Source of the DNA: Plantibacter flavus
GTDB taxonomy: Bacteria; Actinomycetota; Actinomycetes; Actinomycetales; Microbacteriaceae
NCBI RefSeq assembly: GCF_900177615.1
Contig: NZ_FXAP01000002.1
Coordinates: 496,001 to 560,000 of the forward strand
Direction: 5' to 3'
Length of the DNA stretch: 64,000 bases
Positions 37,162-45,500 of this stretch are shown here, piece after piece; position 1 is the stretch's first letter, and every line of letters starts with the position of its first letter. The translations under genes and the position numbers were made by a program. Under the pieces are notes generated by a model. That model ran no database searches. It had not been told where the DNA came from and worked only from the letters and a program-made list of their open reading frames with translations.

Positions 37162-38067
37162 TCAGGGCAGGCGGATGCGTTCGCCGTCCTCGACGAGACG
37201 ACCGTGGAGCACAGCCTGGGCGAGCGTCAGATCGAGCCAGCGTCGAGCGGTCTCACCGAGGCGACCGTAGCCGAGCACCGAAGCCGCTTGCATCGGCAGC
37301 TGCTCGCGGTCGACCTCGTGCTCGGGGCTCGCGGTGATCACGAGCTCCATGGCGTTGCAGATCTCCGCGGGACTGATGTCGGTGACCGCGCGGTGGTCGC
37401 GATGCACGACCCTGCGGACGCCTCGCCACGTGACGACGTCGAGTCCGGTGGGCCACGCGAAGCCGTTCTGGACGACGAACGCCTCCGTCACCAGGGCTGA
37501 CAGCTCGGTGCGCGACTCCTCGGACGGTCGGTCGACGCCGAAGCGCCGGGCGACGATGGTCACGAGGCGAGGGACGGCGATCGGGCCCTCGGTCGTGAGG
37601 ATCGCCGACGCGACGCGGGTCACGGCGGCCTTCGTGAGCTCGAGGTTGTCGAGGACCGACGCCGGGCCGATGACGGAGTCGTCGGCGAGCTCGAAATCGG
37701 TGATCGCGACGCTCAGGGGGACGACCGGAGCCGACGCGGTGACCGGGAGGGCGACCGGATCCACCAGGCGGGTCGCGGTGTGCTCCTCTGCTGGTGCCAC
37801 GTCGTCGACGTACGTCCGGGCTGCGTGCCCCTCGCGATCGCCCAGCGGCTCCGAGCCGGTGCGCTGCTGCGCAGGGGGCGTCGGTGTCGTCCGCGGCGCG
37901 GGATCCGGCATGCGCCGTGGCGATCGGTCCACGGAGGACTCGGCGTCGTTCGTGGCCGGCGTGGCCGGCGTCGGGGGGTCCTCCGAGAGCGCACGTTCAG
38001 CGCGTTCGCGCCAGGCCTTCGGAAGCCACGTCGACTTCGCGACGAAGCCGTTCCACCCGCGACTCAC
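37162..38067 (-). CDS. Stand-alone DUF3320-like protein
   Basis: A 301-aa protein. Residues about 1-120 are Pro/Thr/Ser-rich and probably disordered. The C-terminal half (about 130-301) resembles DUF3320, a winged-helix-like region normally found at the end of large Upf1/Dna2-type helicases (LTKAAVTRVASAILTTEGPI, then GVDRPSEESRTELSALV). No helicase or nuclease motif is present here. It may be an independent accessory protein or a remnant of such a helicase. It is convergent with the esterase gene, 10 bp from its stop. Confidence 0.6.
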   Translation of the reverse strand: MSRGWNGFVAKSTWLPKAWRERAERALSEDPPTPATPATNDAESSVDRSPRRMPDPAPRTTPTPPAQQRTGSEPLGDREGHAARTYVDDVAPAEEHTATRLVDPVALPVTASAPVVPLSVAITDFELADDSVIGPASVLDNLELTKAAVTRVASAILTTEGPIAVPRLVTIVARRFGVDRPSEESRTELSALVTEAFVVQNGFAWPTGLDVVTWRGVRRVVHRDHRAVTDISPAEICNAMELVITASPEHEVDREQLPMQAASVLGYGRLGETARRWLDLTLAQAVLHGRLVEDGERIRLP

Positions 38068-38178
38068 GGTGCCACGCTCCGCTCGGGGCGCGGGCTGGCA
38101 GAGCGACGATGCCCTGCGGGATGGGTCGACGAGGTCAGAGGTGGCACCTCCACAGGATAGACCGCGGCGGACGTGCGC

Positions 38179-38952
38179 TCAGCTCGCCGTCTGCCGACGC
38201 GCCTCGCGTCGGCGCTCGCGTTCGAGGTCGGCGGCTGCAGCCTCGGCAGGCGTCGGAGCCGTTCCGCCCAGGGCGCGAGGTTGCCACCACGCCCCGGTCC
38301 CGTCGACGGGATAGTCGCGTTGCAGCTCGTCGATCATGCCCTGCAGGCGGTCGCGGAGCTGCTCGGTGCTCGTGCCGACGTCGTCGCCGGGCGCGACGAT
38401 GATCGGCTCGCCGAACGAGAAGTGCACGGGGACCCCGAACCGCTCGCGGAAGCCGACCCGGTGGTTCTTCGTCAGGAGGCGATGACCGCCCCAGACCGCG
38501 ACGGGGATGATCGGCACGCCGGCTTCCTGCGCGAGGCGGACTGCGCCCGACTTGAGGTCGCGGACGGTGAACGAGGCGCTGACACCGGCCTCGGGGAACA
38601 CGCCGACGAGCTCGCCGCTGCGGAGCGCTGCGACGGCGTCGGCGTAGGCGGCCGCGCCGGCGCGCATGTCGACCGCGATGTGCCGCATGCTCCTGAGGAG
38701 CCGGCCCACGACGGGCTGGTCGAAGGCACCTTGCTTGGCCATGAATCGGATGCGGCGGCGGTTGTGGAGGACGGTCGCCCACTCGACGAGTGCGAACTCC
38801 AGGTACCCGAAGTGGGTCATCGCGATCACGGCGCCTCCCTCGTCGGGCAGGTGCTCGACGCCGGTGGTGTGACGGCGCAGGCGCCAGAAGCCGAAGAGGG
38901 AGCGACCGACACCGACAGCGGTGTCGTACACGGGCTCGATGGGGCGTCTCAT
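38179..38952 (-). CDS. 1-acyl-glycerol-3-phosphate acyltransferase family protein
   Basis: A 257-aa PlsC-like acyltransferase. The catalytic region is MTHFGYLEF, giving His47-x4-Glu52 where the family normally has His-x4-Asp. The third motif reads FPEAGVS (119-125) in place of FPEGTRS. The remaining fold, including VPIIPVAVWG, is conserved. It is probably membrane-associated and acylates a glycerophospholipid or another polar acceptor. The start is ATG at 38952; TACGGT lies 6 nt upstream with no ribosome-binding site, so the mRNA may be leaderless. It is divergent from the TetR gene 119 bp away. Confidence 0.85.
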   Translation of the reverse strand: MRRPIEPVYDTAVGVGRSLFGFWRLRRHTTGVEHLPDEGGAVIAMTHFGYLEFALVEWATVLHNRRRIRFMAKQGAFDQPVVGRLLRSMRHIAVDMRAGAAAYADAVAALRSGELVGVFPEAGVSASFTVRDLKSGAVRLAQEAGVPIIPVAVWGGHRLLTKNHRVGFRERFGVPVHFSFGEPIIVAPGDDVGTSTEQLRDRLQGMIDELQRDYPVDGTGAWWQPRALGGTAPTPAEAAAADLERERRREARRQTAS

Positions 38953-39071
38953 GGCGACACCGTACGACAGCGACCTGAGGAAGTACCGGGCTGGACACCT
39001 GTGGAAGTACGGGTTGGAGGCGACTCGGGAACCCCTTCGTCGTCGGACCGCACGCCCGATACGATCGCAGG

Positions 39072-39683
39072 ATGACGGTGACGCAGACGGGCCGCTCTCG
39101 CGGCAGCTACGCCAAGACGGCGGCGAGACGTCGGGAGATCCTCGAGGCGGGGATGGACGTCTTCGCCGAGCAGGGGTTCCGCAGCGGATCGCTCCGTGAG
39201 GTCGCGGAGCGCGTGGGGATGAGCCAGGCCGGCCTCCTCCACCACTTCCCGACCAAGAACGACCTGCTCGCCGCGATCCTCGATTTCCGCGACGACCGGG
39301 ATCGCGAGGAGTCCGGCATCGAGATCGGGAGCGGCATCGAAGGCATCCGCGGGCTCCTCCGTCTCGTCGAGCACAATATGCGCGTCCCCGGTCTCGTCGA
39401 GCTCCACTGCGTCCTGTCCGCCGAGGCGACCTCACCTGACCACCCGGCGCACGAGCACTTCGTCCGGCGGTACAGCTGGTTGATCGACGGGATGACCGTC
39501 TCGTTCGAGGTGATGGCGCGCGAGGGTCAGTTGGTGGCCGGCGTCGAACCCGCGAGTGCAGCGCGCATGCTCATCGCGATGATGGACGGTCTCCAGCTGC
39601 AGTGGCTGCTCGACCGTGACTCGGTGGACATGGCCGAGGAGACCCGGCGCTCGCTGCGGCCGTTGCTGACCGTCGAGCTGTAG
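39072..39683 (+). CDS. TetR-family regulator
   Basis: A 203-aa TetR-type repressor. The helix-turn-helix is at about residues 35-60 (GSLREVAERVGMSQAGLLHHFPTKNDL). The C-terminal ligand domain has the TetR_C_6-like pattern with a long helix around MMDGLQLQWLL. A TACGAT hexamer ends 6 nt before the ATG, indicating a leaderless transcript. It is divergent from the PlsC-like gene, which it may control. The inducer is unknown. Confidence 0.9.
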   Translation: MTVTQTGRSRGSYAKTAARRREILEAGMDVFAEQGFRSGSLREVAERVGMSQAGLLHHFPTKNDLLAAILDFRDDRDREESGIEIGSGIEGIRGLLRLVEHNMRVPGLVELHCVLSAEATSPDHPAHEHFVRRYSWLIDGMTVSFEVMAREGQLVAGVEPASAARMLIAMMDGLQLQWLLDRDSVDMAEETRRSLRPLLTVEL

Positions 39684-39743
39684 TCCGCCGCCAGCCTGCC
39701 GGCACCAGGAGTTCTCCACACCCTTCGTCACGAACCGGTCATC

Positions 39744-39766
39744 AACTCATATCTGATATTAGAGTT
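39744..39766. promoter_or_regulatory. AT-rich imperfect palindrome upstream of fur
   Basis: A 23-bp segment with AACTC at one end, GAGTT at the other and ATATC-T-GATAT at the centre, in a GC-rich setting. It lies 63 bp before the fur -35 element. It is a candidate operator or Fur/PerR-type box; the exact regulator is inferred. Confidence 0.5.
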
Positions 39767-39806
39767 GGGGTGGCTGCGGGGCAGACACGGAGGGGAAGTC
39801 CTTATT

Positions 39807-39835
39807 TTGATTTATTCAAAACTACTCGGTACGGT
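39807..39835 (+). promoter_or_regulatory. fur promoter (leaderless)
   Basis: TTGATT (39807-39812), a 17-bp spacer and TACGGT (39830-39835) end 6 nt before the fur ATG. The -35 lies inside a TTTGA...TCAAA palindrome (39806-39820), a good place for autorepression. Confidence 0.65.
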
Positions 39836-39841
39836 GGCTGC

Positions 39842-40288
39842 ATGAACGGATCGGAGGTGGAGTCGACGACGGACGACTTCAACACGAAGATCCGCGCAGC
39901 CGGGCTACGCGTGACCACGGGACGCCTCGCCGTCCTCGACATCCTCGCCCGGACACCGCACGCCGATGTGGAGCAGGTGGTCGCCTCCTTGAAGCCGCGA
40001 GCCCCGCAGACCTCCCCACAGGCCGTGTACAGCGTGCTCAACGCCTTCGTCGCAGTCGGTCTCGTGCGCAGGATCGAACCGGACGGCCATCCCGGCCGGT
40101 ACGAGCTGCGCGTCGACGACAACCACCATCACCTGGTGTGCAGCTCGTGCGGAGCCGTCGTCGACGTCGACTGCACGCAGGGTGAGGCGCCATGCATGCT
40201 CCCCGACGACACGGCGGGGTACGTCATCGACGCGGCAGAGATCACGTTCTGGGGAGTGTGCCCCGCGTGCCAGGCGGCTGCCGCCTGA
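39842..40288 (+). CDS. Fur-family metalloregulator (FurA/PerR-like)
   Basis: A 148-aa Fur-family repressor with an N-terminal winged helix and a C-terminal metal and dimer domain. Structural zinc cysteines are C100/C103 (CSSC) and C140/C143 (CPAC). The His-rich DDNHHHLV is the regulatory metal segment. It lies 115 bp upstream of catalase in the same direction, the arrangement of furA-katG and perR-katA units. It is therefore more likely a peroxide sensor that represses itself and the catalase than a general iron regulator. The start is ATG 39842, with the leaderless promoter. Confidence 0.9.
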   Translation: MNGSEVESTTDDFNTKIRAAGLRVTTGRLAVLDILARTPHADVEQVVASLKPRAPQTSPQAVYSVLNAFVAVGLVRRIEPDGHPGRYELRVDDNHHHLVCSSCGAVVDVDCTQGEAPCMLPDDTAGYVIDAAEITFWGVCPACQAAAA

Positions 40289-40403
40289 CGCCGTTCCACA
40301 GACCACTCGACCGCACCTCCATGCCGATCGTCAGCTGTCACCGCCAAGGTGGCAGTGCTGAATCCATCCGACCGTCCGACCAGCCCCACCCTCGAGGAGA
40401 GAC

Positions 40404-41861
40404 ATGTCCGAGACCAGCTACACCACCACCAACAGCGGAGCACCCGTCGCGAGCGACGAGCACTCCCAGAGCGTCGGCGCAGACGGAGCGATCGCGCTCC
40501 ACGACCACTACCTGGTCGAGAAGCTCGCGCAGTTCAACCGCGAACGGGTGCCGGAGCGCGTCGTCCACGCCAAGGGCGGCGGTGCGTTCGGACGGTTCGT
40601 CACGACCGGCGACGTCTCCCGGTTCACGCGCGCCGCGTTGTTCCAGCCGGGCGTCGAGACCGAGATGCTCGCACGCTTCTCCACCGTCGCCGGTGAGCAG
40701 GGCAGCCCCGACACCTGGCGCGACCCCCGTGGTTTCGCGCTGAAGTTCTACACGAGCGAGGGCAACTACGACCTCGTCGGCAACAACACGCCGGTGTTCT
40801 TCATCCGCGACGGCATCAAGTTCCCCGACTTCATCCGCTCGCAGAAGCGTCTCCCGGGCTCGCATCTGCGCGACCACGACATGCAGTGGGACTTCTGGAC
40901 GCTCTCCCCCGAGAGCGCGCACCAGGTCACCTGGCTCATGGGCGATCGAGGCCTGCCGGGCTCCTGGCGGCACATGGACGGGTTCGGCTCGCACACCTAC
41001 CAGTGGGTCAACGCCGCCGGTGAGCGCTTCTGGGTGAAGTACCACTTCAAGACCGACCAGGGCATCGAGATCCTCACGCAGGACCAGGCCGATCAGATCG
41101 CCGGCGAGGACGCGGACTTCCACATCCGCGACCTCTCGGATGCCATCACGCGAGGCGAGCACCCGAGCTGGACGCTGTCCGTGCAGGTCATGCCCTACGC
41201 CGACGCCGCGGGCTACCGCTTCAACCCGTTCGACCTCACCAAGGTCTGGCCGCACAGCGACTACCCGCTCATCGAGGTCGGCAAGATGACCCTCGACCGC
41301 AACCCCGAGAACTACTTCGCGCAGATCGAGCAGGCGACCTTCGCGCCGTCGAACTTCGTCCCCGGGATCGCTGCGAGCCCCGACAAGATGCTCCTCGCCC
41401 GCATCTTCAGCTACGCGGACGCACACCGCTACCGCGTCGGCACCAACCACGCGCAGCTGCCGGTCAACGCGCCGCACGCGCCGGTGCACACCTACTCGAA
41501 GGAAGGCGCCATGCGCTACACCTTCAACGACGCGGACGCGCCGGTCTACGCACCCAACTCGGTCGGTGGCGCCCACGCCGACCCAGCGCGTGCCGCTGAG
41601 TCCAACGGCTGGCAGTCCGACGGCGAGCTCGTGCGGGCAGCGGCGACGCTGCACGCCGAGGACGACGACTTCGGCCAGGCCGGGACCCTCGTGCGCGAGG
41701 TGCTCGACGACGCCGCCCGCGACCGTCTCGTCGGCAACATCATCGGCCACGTCTCGAAGGTGACGCGCCCCGAGCTCCGTGCGCGGGTCATCGCCTACTG
41801 GACCGCCGTCGACGAGACGCTGGGCGCTCGCGTCGCAGCGGGCCTCCCGCCGCTCGTCTAG
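40404..41861 (+). CDS. katA: Monofunctional haem catalase
   Basis: A 485-aa small-subunit catalase (clade 3 type by length) that dismutates hydrogen peroxide in the cytoplasm. The catalytic His55 is in [12 protein letters not shown] and the catalytic Asn is in GNNTPVFF (about 128). The haem-ligand Tyr is in the [12 protein letters not shown] motif (about 338). There is no signal peptide. A GAGGAGAG ribosome-binding site precedes the ATG. It is downstream of the fur-type regulator and ends at a 26-bp perfect terminator hairpin. The symbol katA is assigned by family. Confidence 0.95.
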   Translation: MSETSYTTTNSGAPVASDEHSQSVGADGAIALHDHYLVEKLAQFNRERVPERVVHAKGGGAFGRFVTTGDVSRFTRAALFQPGVETEMLARFSTVAGEQGSPDTWRDPRGFALKFYTSEGNYDLVGNNTPVFFIRDGIKFPDFIRSQKRLPGSHLRDHDMQWDFWTLSPESAHQVTWLMGDRGLPGSWRHMDGFGSHTYQWVNAAGERFWVKYHFKTDQGIEILTQDQADQIAGEDADFHIRDLSDAITRGEHPSWTLSVQVMPYADAAGYRFNPFDLTKVWPHSDYPLIEVGKMTLDRNPENYFAQIEQATFAPSNFVPGIAASPDKMLLARIFSYADAHRYRVGTNHAQLPVNAPHAPVHTYSKEGAMRYTFNDADAPVYAPNSVGGAHADPARAAESNGWQSDGELVRAAATLHAEDDDFGQAGTLVREVLDDAARDRLVGNIIGHVSKVTRPELRARVIAYWTAVDETLGARVAAGLPPLV

Positions 41862-41871
41862 AGCCCTCCGC

Positions 41872-41928
41872 CGAGAGCGCAGAAACGGTCGCCATCCTTC
41901 GCGGATGGCGACCGTTTCTGCGCTCTCG
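41872..41928. terminator. Very strong 26-bp perfect hairpin terminator
   Basis: Positions 41872-41897 pair without a mismatch with 41903-41928 around a 5-nt TTCGC loop. It lies between the convergent catalase and small membrane protein genes and should terminate both. Confidence 0.85.
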
Positions 41929-41933
41929 CGGGC

Positions 41934-42146
41934 TCAGACGCCCATCGGGCCACCACCGCGGCGCGGAACGCCGCCGGTGCCCTCCGCGAGGCCTCTCGCG
42001 CGTTCGCGCTCGACCTCCGCGTCGTTGTCGTGCGAGTGGTGTTCGTCGGCAGAGCGCGCGGCGCGGTCGCGCCGTGACACGTACCAGACGGCCGCGATCG
42101 TCAGGAGGACGAGCGCGGCGAGGATGACGATGGTGCCGATGTCCAT
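41934..42146 (-). CDS. Small single-span membrane protein
   Basis: A 70-aa protein with one N-terminal transmembrane helix (GTIVILAALVLLTIAAVWYV, about 4-23). A charged Arg/Asp/Glu-rich cytoplasmic tail ending in Gly/Pro follows. GGAGAGGAG is a good ribosome-binding site. It is not a recognised family; similar short anchored proteins are common in this group and of unknown role. Confidence 0.75.
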   Translation of the reverse strand: MDIGTIVILAALVLLTIAAVWYVSRRDRAARSADEHHSHDNDAEVERERARGLAEGTGGVPRRGGGPMGV

Positions 42147-42194
42147 GTGATGCTCCTCTCCTCGTCCATCGACCCTAACGAGGCCTCAGATGCA

Positions 42195-42229
42195 CGCAAC
42201 CCCCTCACCCGACGGGCGAGGGGGTTGCG
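42195..42229. terminator. Hairpin terminator after the UDG-like gene
   Basis: A 12-bp perfect stem CGCAACCCCCTC/GAGGGGGTTGCG with an 11-nt loop, 15 bp beyond the stop codon of the UDG-like gene. Confidence 0.75.
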
Positions 42230-42243
42230 GAAGGGGTGTGTGA

Positions 42244-42879
42244 TCAGCCGGCGACCTGTTTGGCGCGGGCGAAGACCTTCTCGATCTCCTCGCGACGACC
42301 CGGCTGCTTCAGCGACAACGGCGAGGGGTGCGGAGCGTTGAAGGCGCTGTAGGTGTTGCCGAGCAGGGGCTCGACGTGCTTCCACCAACCGTCCTGGGCG
42401 TGGGGTCCGCAGAGGACGACGACGCGCAGGTTCTTGAGGAGAGGCAGGAGGGCACGCAGTTCCATCGCTCCCTGAGCGACCTCGGGCGCGTTCGGCTTCT
42501 TCCGTCCGGCGCTCAGGTACCACGGGACGATGTTCCACACCATGACGTCGTCGAAGCCGATGTCGTTCCGCAGATTCCAGAGGCTCTCGGCGATCGGGTC
42601 GTCGTTGTCGACCGAGGCGAAGCCGGATCCCGGGGCGTCGAGGCTGTCGGGAGCGAGCGTCCCCGGGGCGTCGAGGAGGATCAGTGTCTTCGCGTTGACG
42701 GCCGCATCGGCCGGGTCGACGAGCGGGAGGACGAGGTCCGCCTGCCGCCGTCCGCGGCGGGTCATCATCGCGTCCGACCAGTCGCGCAGCGGCGCGAGTG
42801 CCGGCGACTCGGCCAGCATGCGGTGTCGTTCGGCCAGTTCGTCGGGGTCTTGCAGCCCGCGAGGGGCATCCATATGCAT
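42244..42879 (-). CDS. Uracil-DNA glycosylase superfamily protein
   Basis: A 211-aa protein related to the uracil-DNA glycosylase fold. Visible pieces are KTLILLDAPGTLAPD in the position of the catalytic water-binding loop, VMVWNIVPWYL, and NAPHPSPLSL, which matches the HPSPLS minor-groove loop. It lacks the four iron-sulfur cysteines of family 4 enzymes. It could be a repair glycosylase for a modified base; the substrate is uncertain. The first ATG (42879) is supported by TACGCT 6 nt upstream, a leaderless arrangement. It is divergent from the MFS gene. Confidence 0.75.
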   Translation of the reverse strand: MHMDAPRGLQDPDELAERHRMLAESPALAPLRDWSDAMMTRRGRRQADLVLPLVDPADAAVNAKTLILLDAPGTLAPDSLDAPGSGFASVDNDDPIAESLWNLRNDIGFDDVMVWNIVPWYLSAGRKKPNAPEVAQGAMELRALLPLLKNLRVVVLCGPHAQDGWWKHVEPLLGNTYSAFNAPHPSPLSLKQPGRREEIEKVFARAKQVAG

Positions 42880-43015
42880 CTTCCGAGCGTAGCCCGTGAC
42901 GGCTGCCCCGTCATCGTCTGAGCCGGTTCTGAGGCTGAAGATGCTGCACAGGACGGTGGATCCGTGCCCGTCAAGCCGGGGCGGACCGGGTTGACGCGGG
43001 CCTAGGCTGGCCAGG

Positions 43016-44494
43016 ATGACTGACGAGCGAACCGCCCCCGACGACCGGACGAAGTGGCGCGCGTTCGCCATCTGCGTGTCGGTCGCCGCCCTCACGATCC
43101 TCGACCTCTCCAAGGTCAACGTCGGACTGCCGTCGATCGAGGAGGCGCTCGACGCCGGCCCGACCGCCCTGCAGCTGATCGTCGCCGGGTACGCCCTGGC
43201 CTTCGGTCTGATCCTCGTGCCCGCCGGGCGCTACGGCGACCTGCACTCGCGGCGTCGCATGTTCATGATCGGCCTGAGTGTGTTCGGGGCGGCCAGTCTC
43301 GCCTGCGCCGTCGCACCGAGCGTCGGTGTCCTCATCGGCGGGCGGATCCTCCAGGGCATCGCCGCGGGTCTGCTGATGCCGCAGGTCATCGGGCTCATCC
43401 AGCAGTTGTTCGTGGGGAAGGAGCGCGGCCGCGCCTTCGGGCTCTTCGGAGCCATCATCGGCCTCTCGACGGCGTTCGGACCGACGCTCGGCGGCCTGCT
43501 CATCGCCATCGGCGGCCCGGAGGACGGCTGGCGCCTGCTCTTCTGGATGAACGTCCCGCTCGCGATCATCCTGTTGCCGATCGCCGCCCGACTGCTGCCC
43601 AAGCAGCAGCCGCACGAGGCGGGCGCCGGATCGCTCGACCCGGTGGGCATCGTGTTCCTCGGTCTCGCCGTGCTGTCGCTCATGCTGCCGTTCGTCCTGA
43701 CGACCGGTTCCCCGGGCGACGACCCGGCGCGCTGGTGGTTGCTGGTCGCGTTCGCCGTCTTCGCCGGCCTCTTCGCCTGGTGGGAGGGTCGCTACCAACG
43801 CGCCGGGAAGACACCCGTCGTCGACTTCTCCCTCTTCAAGCTCGGCAGCTACCGCAACGGCGTCCTGATCTCGACGACGTACTTCGCGGCGATGCCGGCC
43901 ACCTTCCTGACGCTCACGCTGTTCGTACAGCAGGGGCTGGGGCTCGAGCCGGTCTTCGCTGGCATGATCACGATCCCCTTCGCCCTCGCCTCGGCCGTCA
44001 GCTCGTGGTTGAGCGGTCGGGTCGTCGACCGACTCGGACGACCCCTGGTCGTCGGTGGGCTCGTGCTGGTCGTGGTGGGGTTCAGTCTCAACTCGGTCCT
44101 CGCCTTCATCACGCCGCCGGAGATCACGCCGTACGCGATGGGTGCCGCGATGCTGCTCGCCGGCATCGGCGGTGGCGCGGTCATCTCTCCGAACCAGACA
44201 CTGATGCTCGCGGACATCCCCGTGGCCTCCGGTGGTGTCGCCGGATCGATCGGTCAGCTCGGCCAGCGCATCGGCACCGCGGTCGGACTCGCCGCCGCGA
44301 CGGCCACCTTCTACGCGACCGTGTACTCGGAGAACGGTGGCGATGCGTCGGGCGCCTCGCTCGACGTCTATCACGACGCGTACCGCAACAGCACCCTCGT
44401 CACGATCGGCTTCGTGGTCGTGGCGCTCGTCTTCGCGCTGCTCGACGCCCGTTCGCGGAAGGTCGCCGCCGTCGCACCCGATTCCACCAAGTAA
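43016..44494 (+). CDS. DHA2-family MFS exporter
   Basis: A 492-aa major facilitator with about 14 hydrophobic segments. Segment 1 has LSKVNVGLPSI in place of the usual DxTIVNVALP, motif A is GRYGDLHSRRRMFMIG, and motif C is AIIGLSTAFGPTLGGLL. TAGGCT ends 7 nt before the ATG without a ribosome-binding site, so the mRNA is probably leaderless. The siderophore-interacting protein gene starts 63 bp downstream, beyond an IdeR-like box. A role in siderophore or drug export is possible but not shown by sequence. Confidence 0.88.
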   Translation: MTDERTAPDDRTKWRAFAICVSVAALTILDLSKVNVGLPSIEEALDAGPTALQLIVAGYALAFGLILVPAGRYGDLHSRRRMFMIGLSVFGAASLACAVAPSVGVLIGGRILQGIAAGLLMPQVIGLIQQLFVGKERGRAFGLFGAIIGLSTAFGPTLGGLLIAIGGPEDGWRLLFWMNVPLAIILLPIAARLLPKQQPHEAGAGSLDPVGIVFLGLAVLSLMLPFVLTTGSPGDDPARWWLLVAFAVFAGLFAWWEGRYQRAGKTPVVDFSLFKLGSYRNGVLISTTYFAAMPATFLTLTLFVQQGLGLEPVFAGMITIPFALASAVSSWLSGRVVDRLGRPLVVGGLVLVVVGFSLNSVLAFITPPEITPYAMGAAMLLAGIGGGAVISPNQTLMLADIPVASGGVAGSIGQLGQRIGTAVGLAAATATFYATVYSENGGDASGASLDVYHDAYRNSTLVTIGFVVVALVFALLDARSRKVAAVAPDSTK

Positions 44495-44506
44495 GGGTGA
44501 CCTGAG

Positions 44507-44525
44507 TTAGGGTAGCCTCGGTCGC
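44507..44525 (+). promoter_or_regulatory. IdeR/DtxR-like iron box
   Basis: TTAGGGTAGCCT matches 11 of the first 12 positions of the DtxR/IdeR consensus TTAGGTTAGCCT; the second half is weak. It lies between the MFS gene and the siderophore-interacting protein gene and suggests iron repression of the latter. Confidence 0.6.
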
Positions 44526-44557
44526 GGCCGCCGGAGCCGCCGGAGGAAGAGGCTCGA

Positions 44558-45391
44558 GTGGCTCGCACGAATGCCGAGACGGCGCGCATCAAACCCGAGG
44601 TGGCGACCCTCCTCACGCTGCGGGTCGTCCGCCGCTCGCGTATCTCGCCGAACATCGCCAGGGTCACCCTCGGTGGCGGTGACATCGCCGACTTCACCTT
44701 CCTCGGTTACGACCAGTGGTTCCGGTTCTTCATCCCGGTCTCCGAAGGCGGGCTCGAGCGGCTGCCGACCAAGCTCGACATGCTGGCCTACGCCAAGTAC
44801 CTCGCGATCTCCAAGTCCGTGCGACCGGTGCTCCGGAACTACACGGTGCGGGATTTCCGGCCCGACGGGCCCGACGGGCCGGAGCTGGACATCGACTTCG
44901 TCATCCACGGGTCGGCCGCCGAGGGGACTGCGGGGCCTGCGGCGAGCTGGGCCCAGTCATGCGAGGTGGGCGATGCGGTGGCACTGCTGGACGAGGGGCG
45001 CATGTTCAACCTCCCGGCCGACGTCGACCGGGTGCTCCTGGTCGCCGACGAGACCGGACTCCCCGCCGTCGCAGGCATCCTGAGCGCGCTTCCGGCGTCG
45101 ACCGTCGGGATGGCGATCGTCGAGATCCCCTCCGCGGCCGACGCGCAGGACGTGCGGGTCCCGGACGGGGTCGAGCTGCGATGGGTGGTCCGGGAGGATC
45201 CGCACGACGTCCCCGGCCGAGCGGCGCTGGCCGCCGCGACGGCCCTCGGGGTGCCGTCCGCCCCGTGCTACGGGTGGGTCGTCGGAGAGCAGTCCCTGGC
45301 GGCGAACGTGCGTCGGCTCTGGGTCCGTGGCGGCATGCCGAAGGAGCGCGTCATGTTCTGCGGCTACTGGAAGGCCGGAAAGGCGCACTGA
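44558..45391 (+). CDS. Siderophore-interacting protein (ferric-siderophore reductase)
   Basis: A 277-aa FAD-dependent reductase of the ViuB/SIP family, which reduces ferric siderophores in the cytoplasm to release iron. The N-terminal FAD-binding barrel has the motif RNYTVRDFRPD (about residues 92-102). The C-terminal NAD(P)H domain has LLVADETGLPAVAGIL (about 150-165) and the family-typical ending MFCGYWKAGKAH. The start is GTG at 44558 with a GGAGGAAGAGG site. No siderophore synthesis or uptake genes are in the window. Confidence 0.93.
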   Translation: MARTNAETARIKPEVATLLTLRVVRRSRISPNIARVTLGGGDIADFTFLGYDQWFRFFIPVSEGGLERLPTKLDMLAYAKYLAISKSVRPVLRNYTVRDFRPDGPDGPELDIDFVIHGSAAEGTAGPAASWAQSCEVGDAVALLDEGRMFNLPADVDRVLLVADETGLPAVAGILSALPASTVGMAIVEIPSAADAQDVRVPDGVELRWVVREDPHDVPGRAALAAATALGVPSAPCYGWVVGEQSLAANVRRLWVRGGMPKERVMFCGYWKAGKAH

Positions 45392-45428
45392 TCAGCCGAC
45401 GGTGTCGGCGTTCGCGTCGACCGTGCAG

Positions 45429-45454
45429 CGAATTGGGTCGATCACCCGAATTCG
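45429..45454. promoter_or_regulatory. Inverted repeat upstream of the gene at 45501
   Basis: CGAATTGGGT and ACCCGAATTCG face each other over 5 bp, with one extra base in the right arm. It lies after the SIP gene and about 35 bp before a TAACCT -10 element. It could be an operator or a terminator stem. Confidence 0.4.
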
Positions 45455-45500
45455 GGGTGTCCCCGACGCGCTGGGTCGACGGCTCCACTAACCTCACGAC

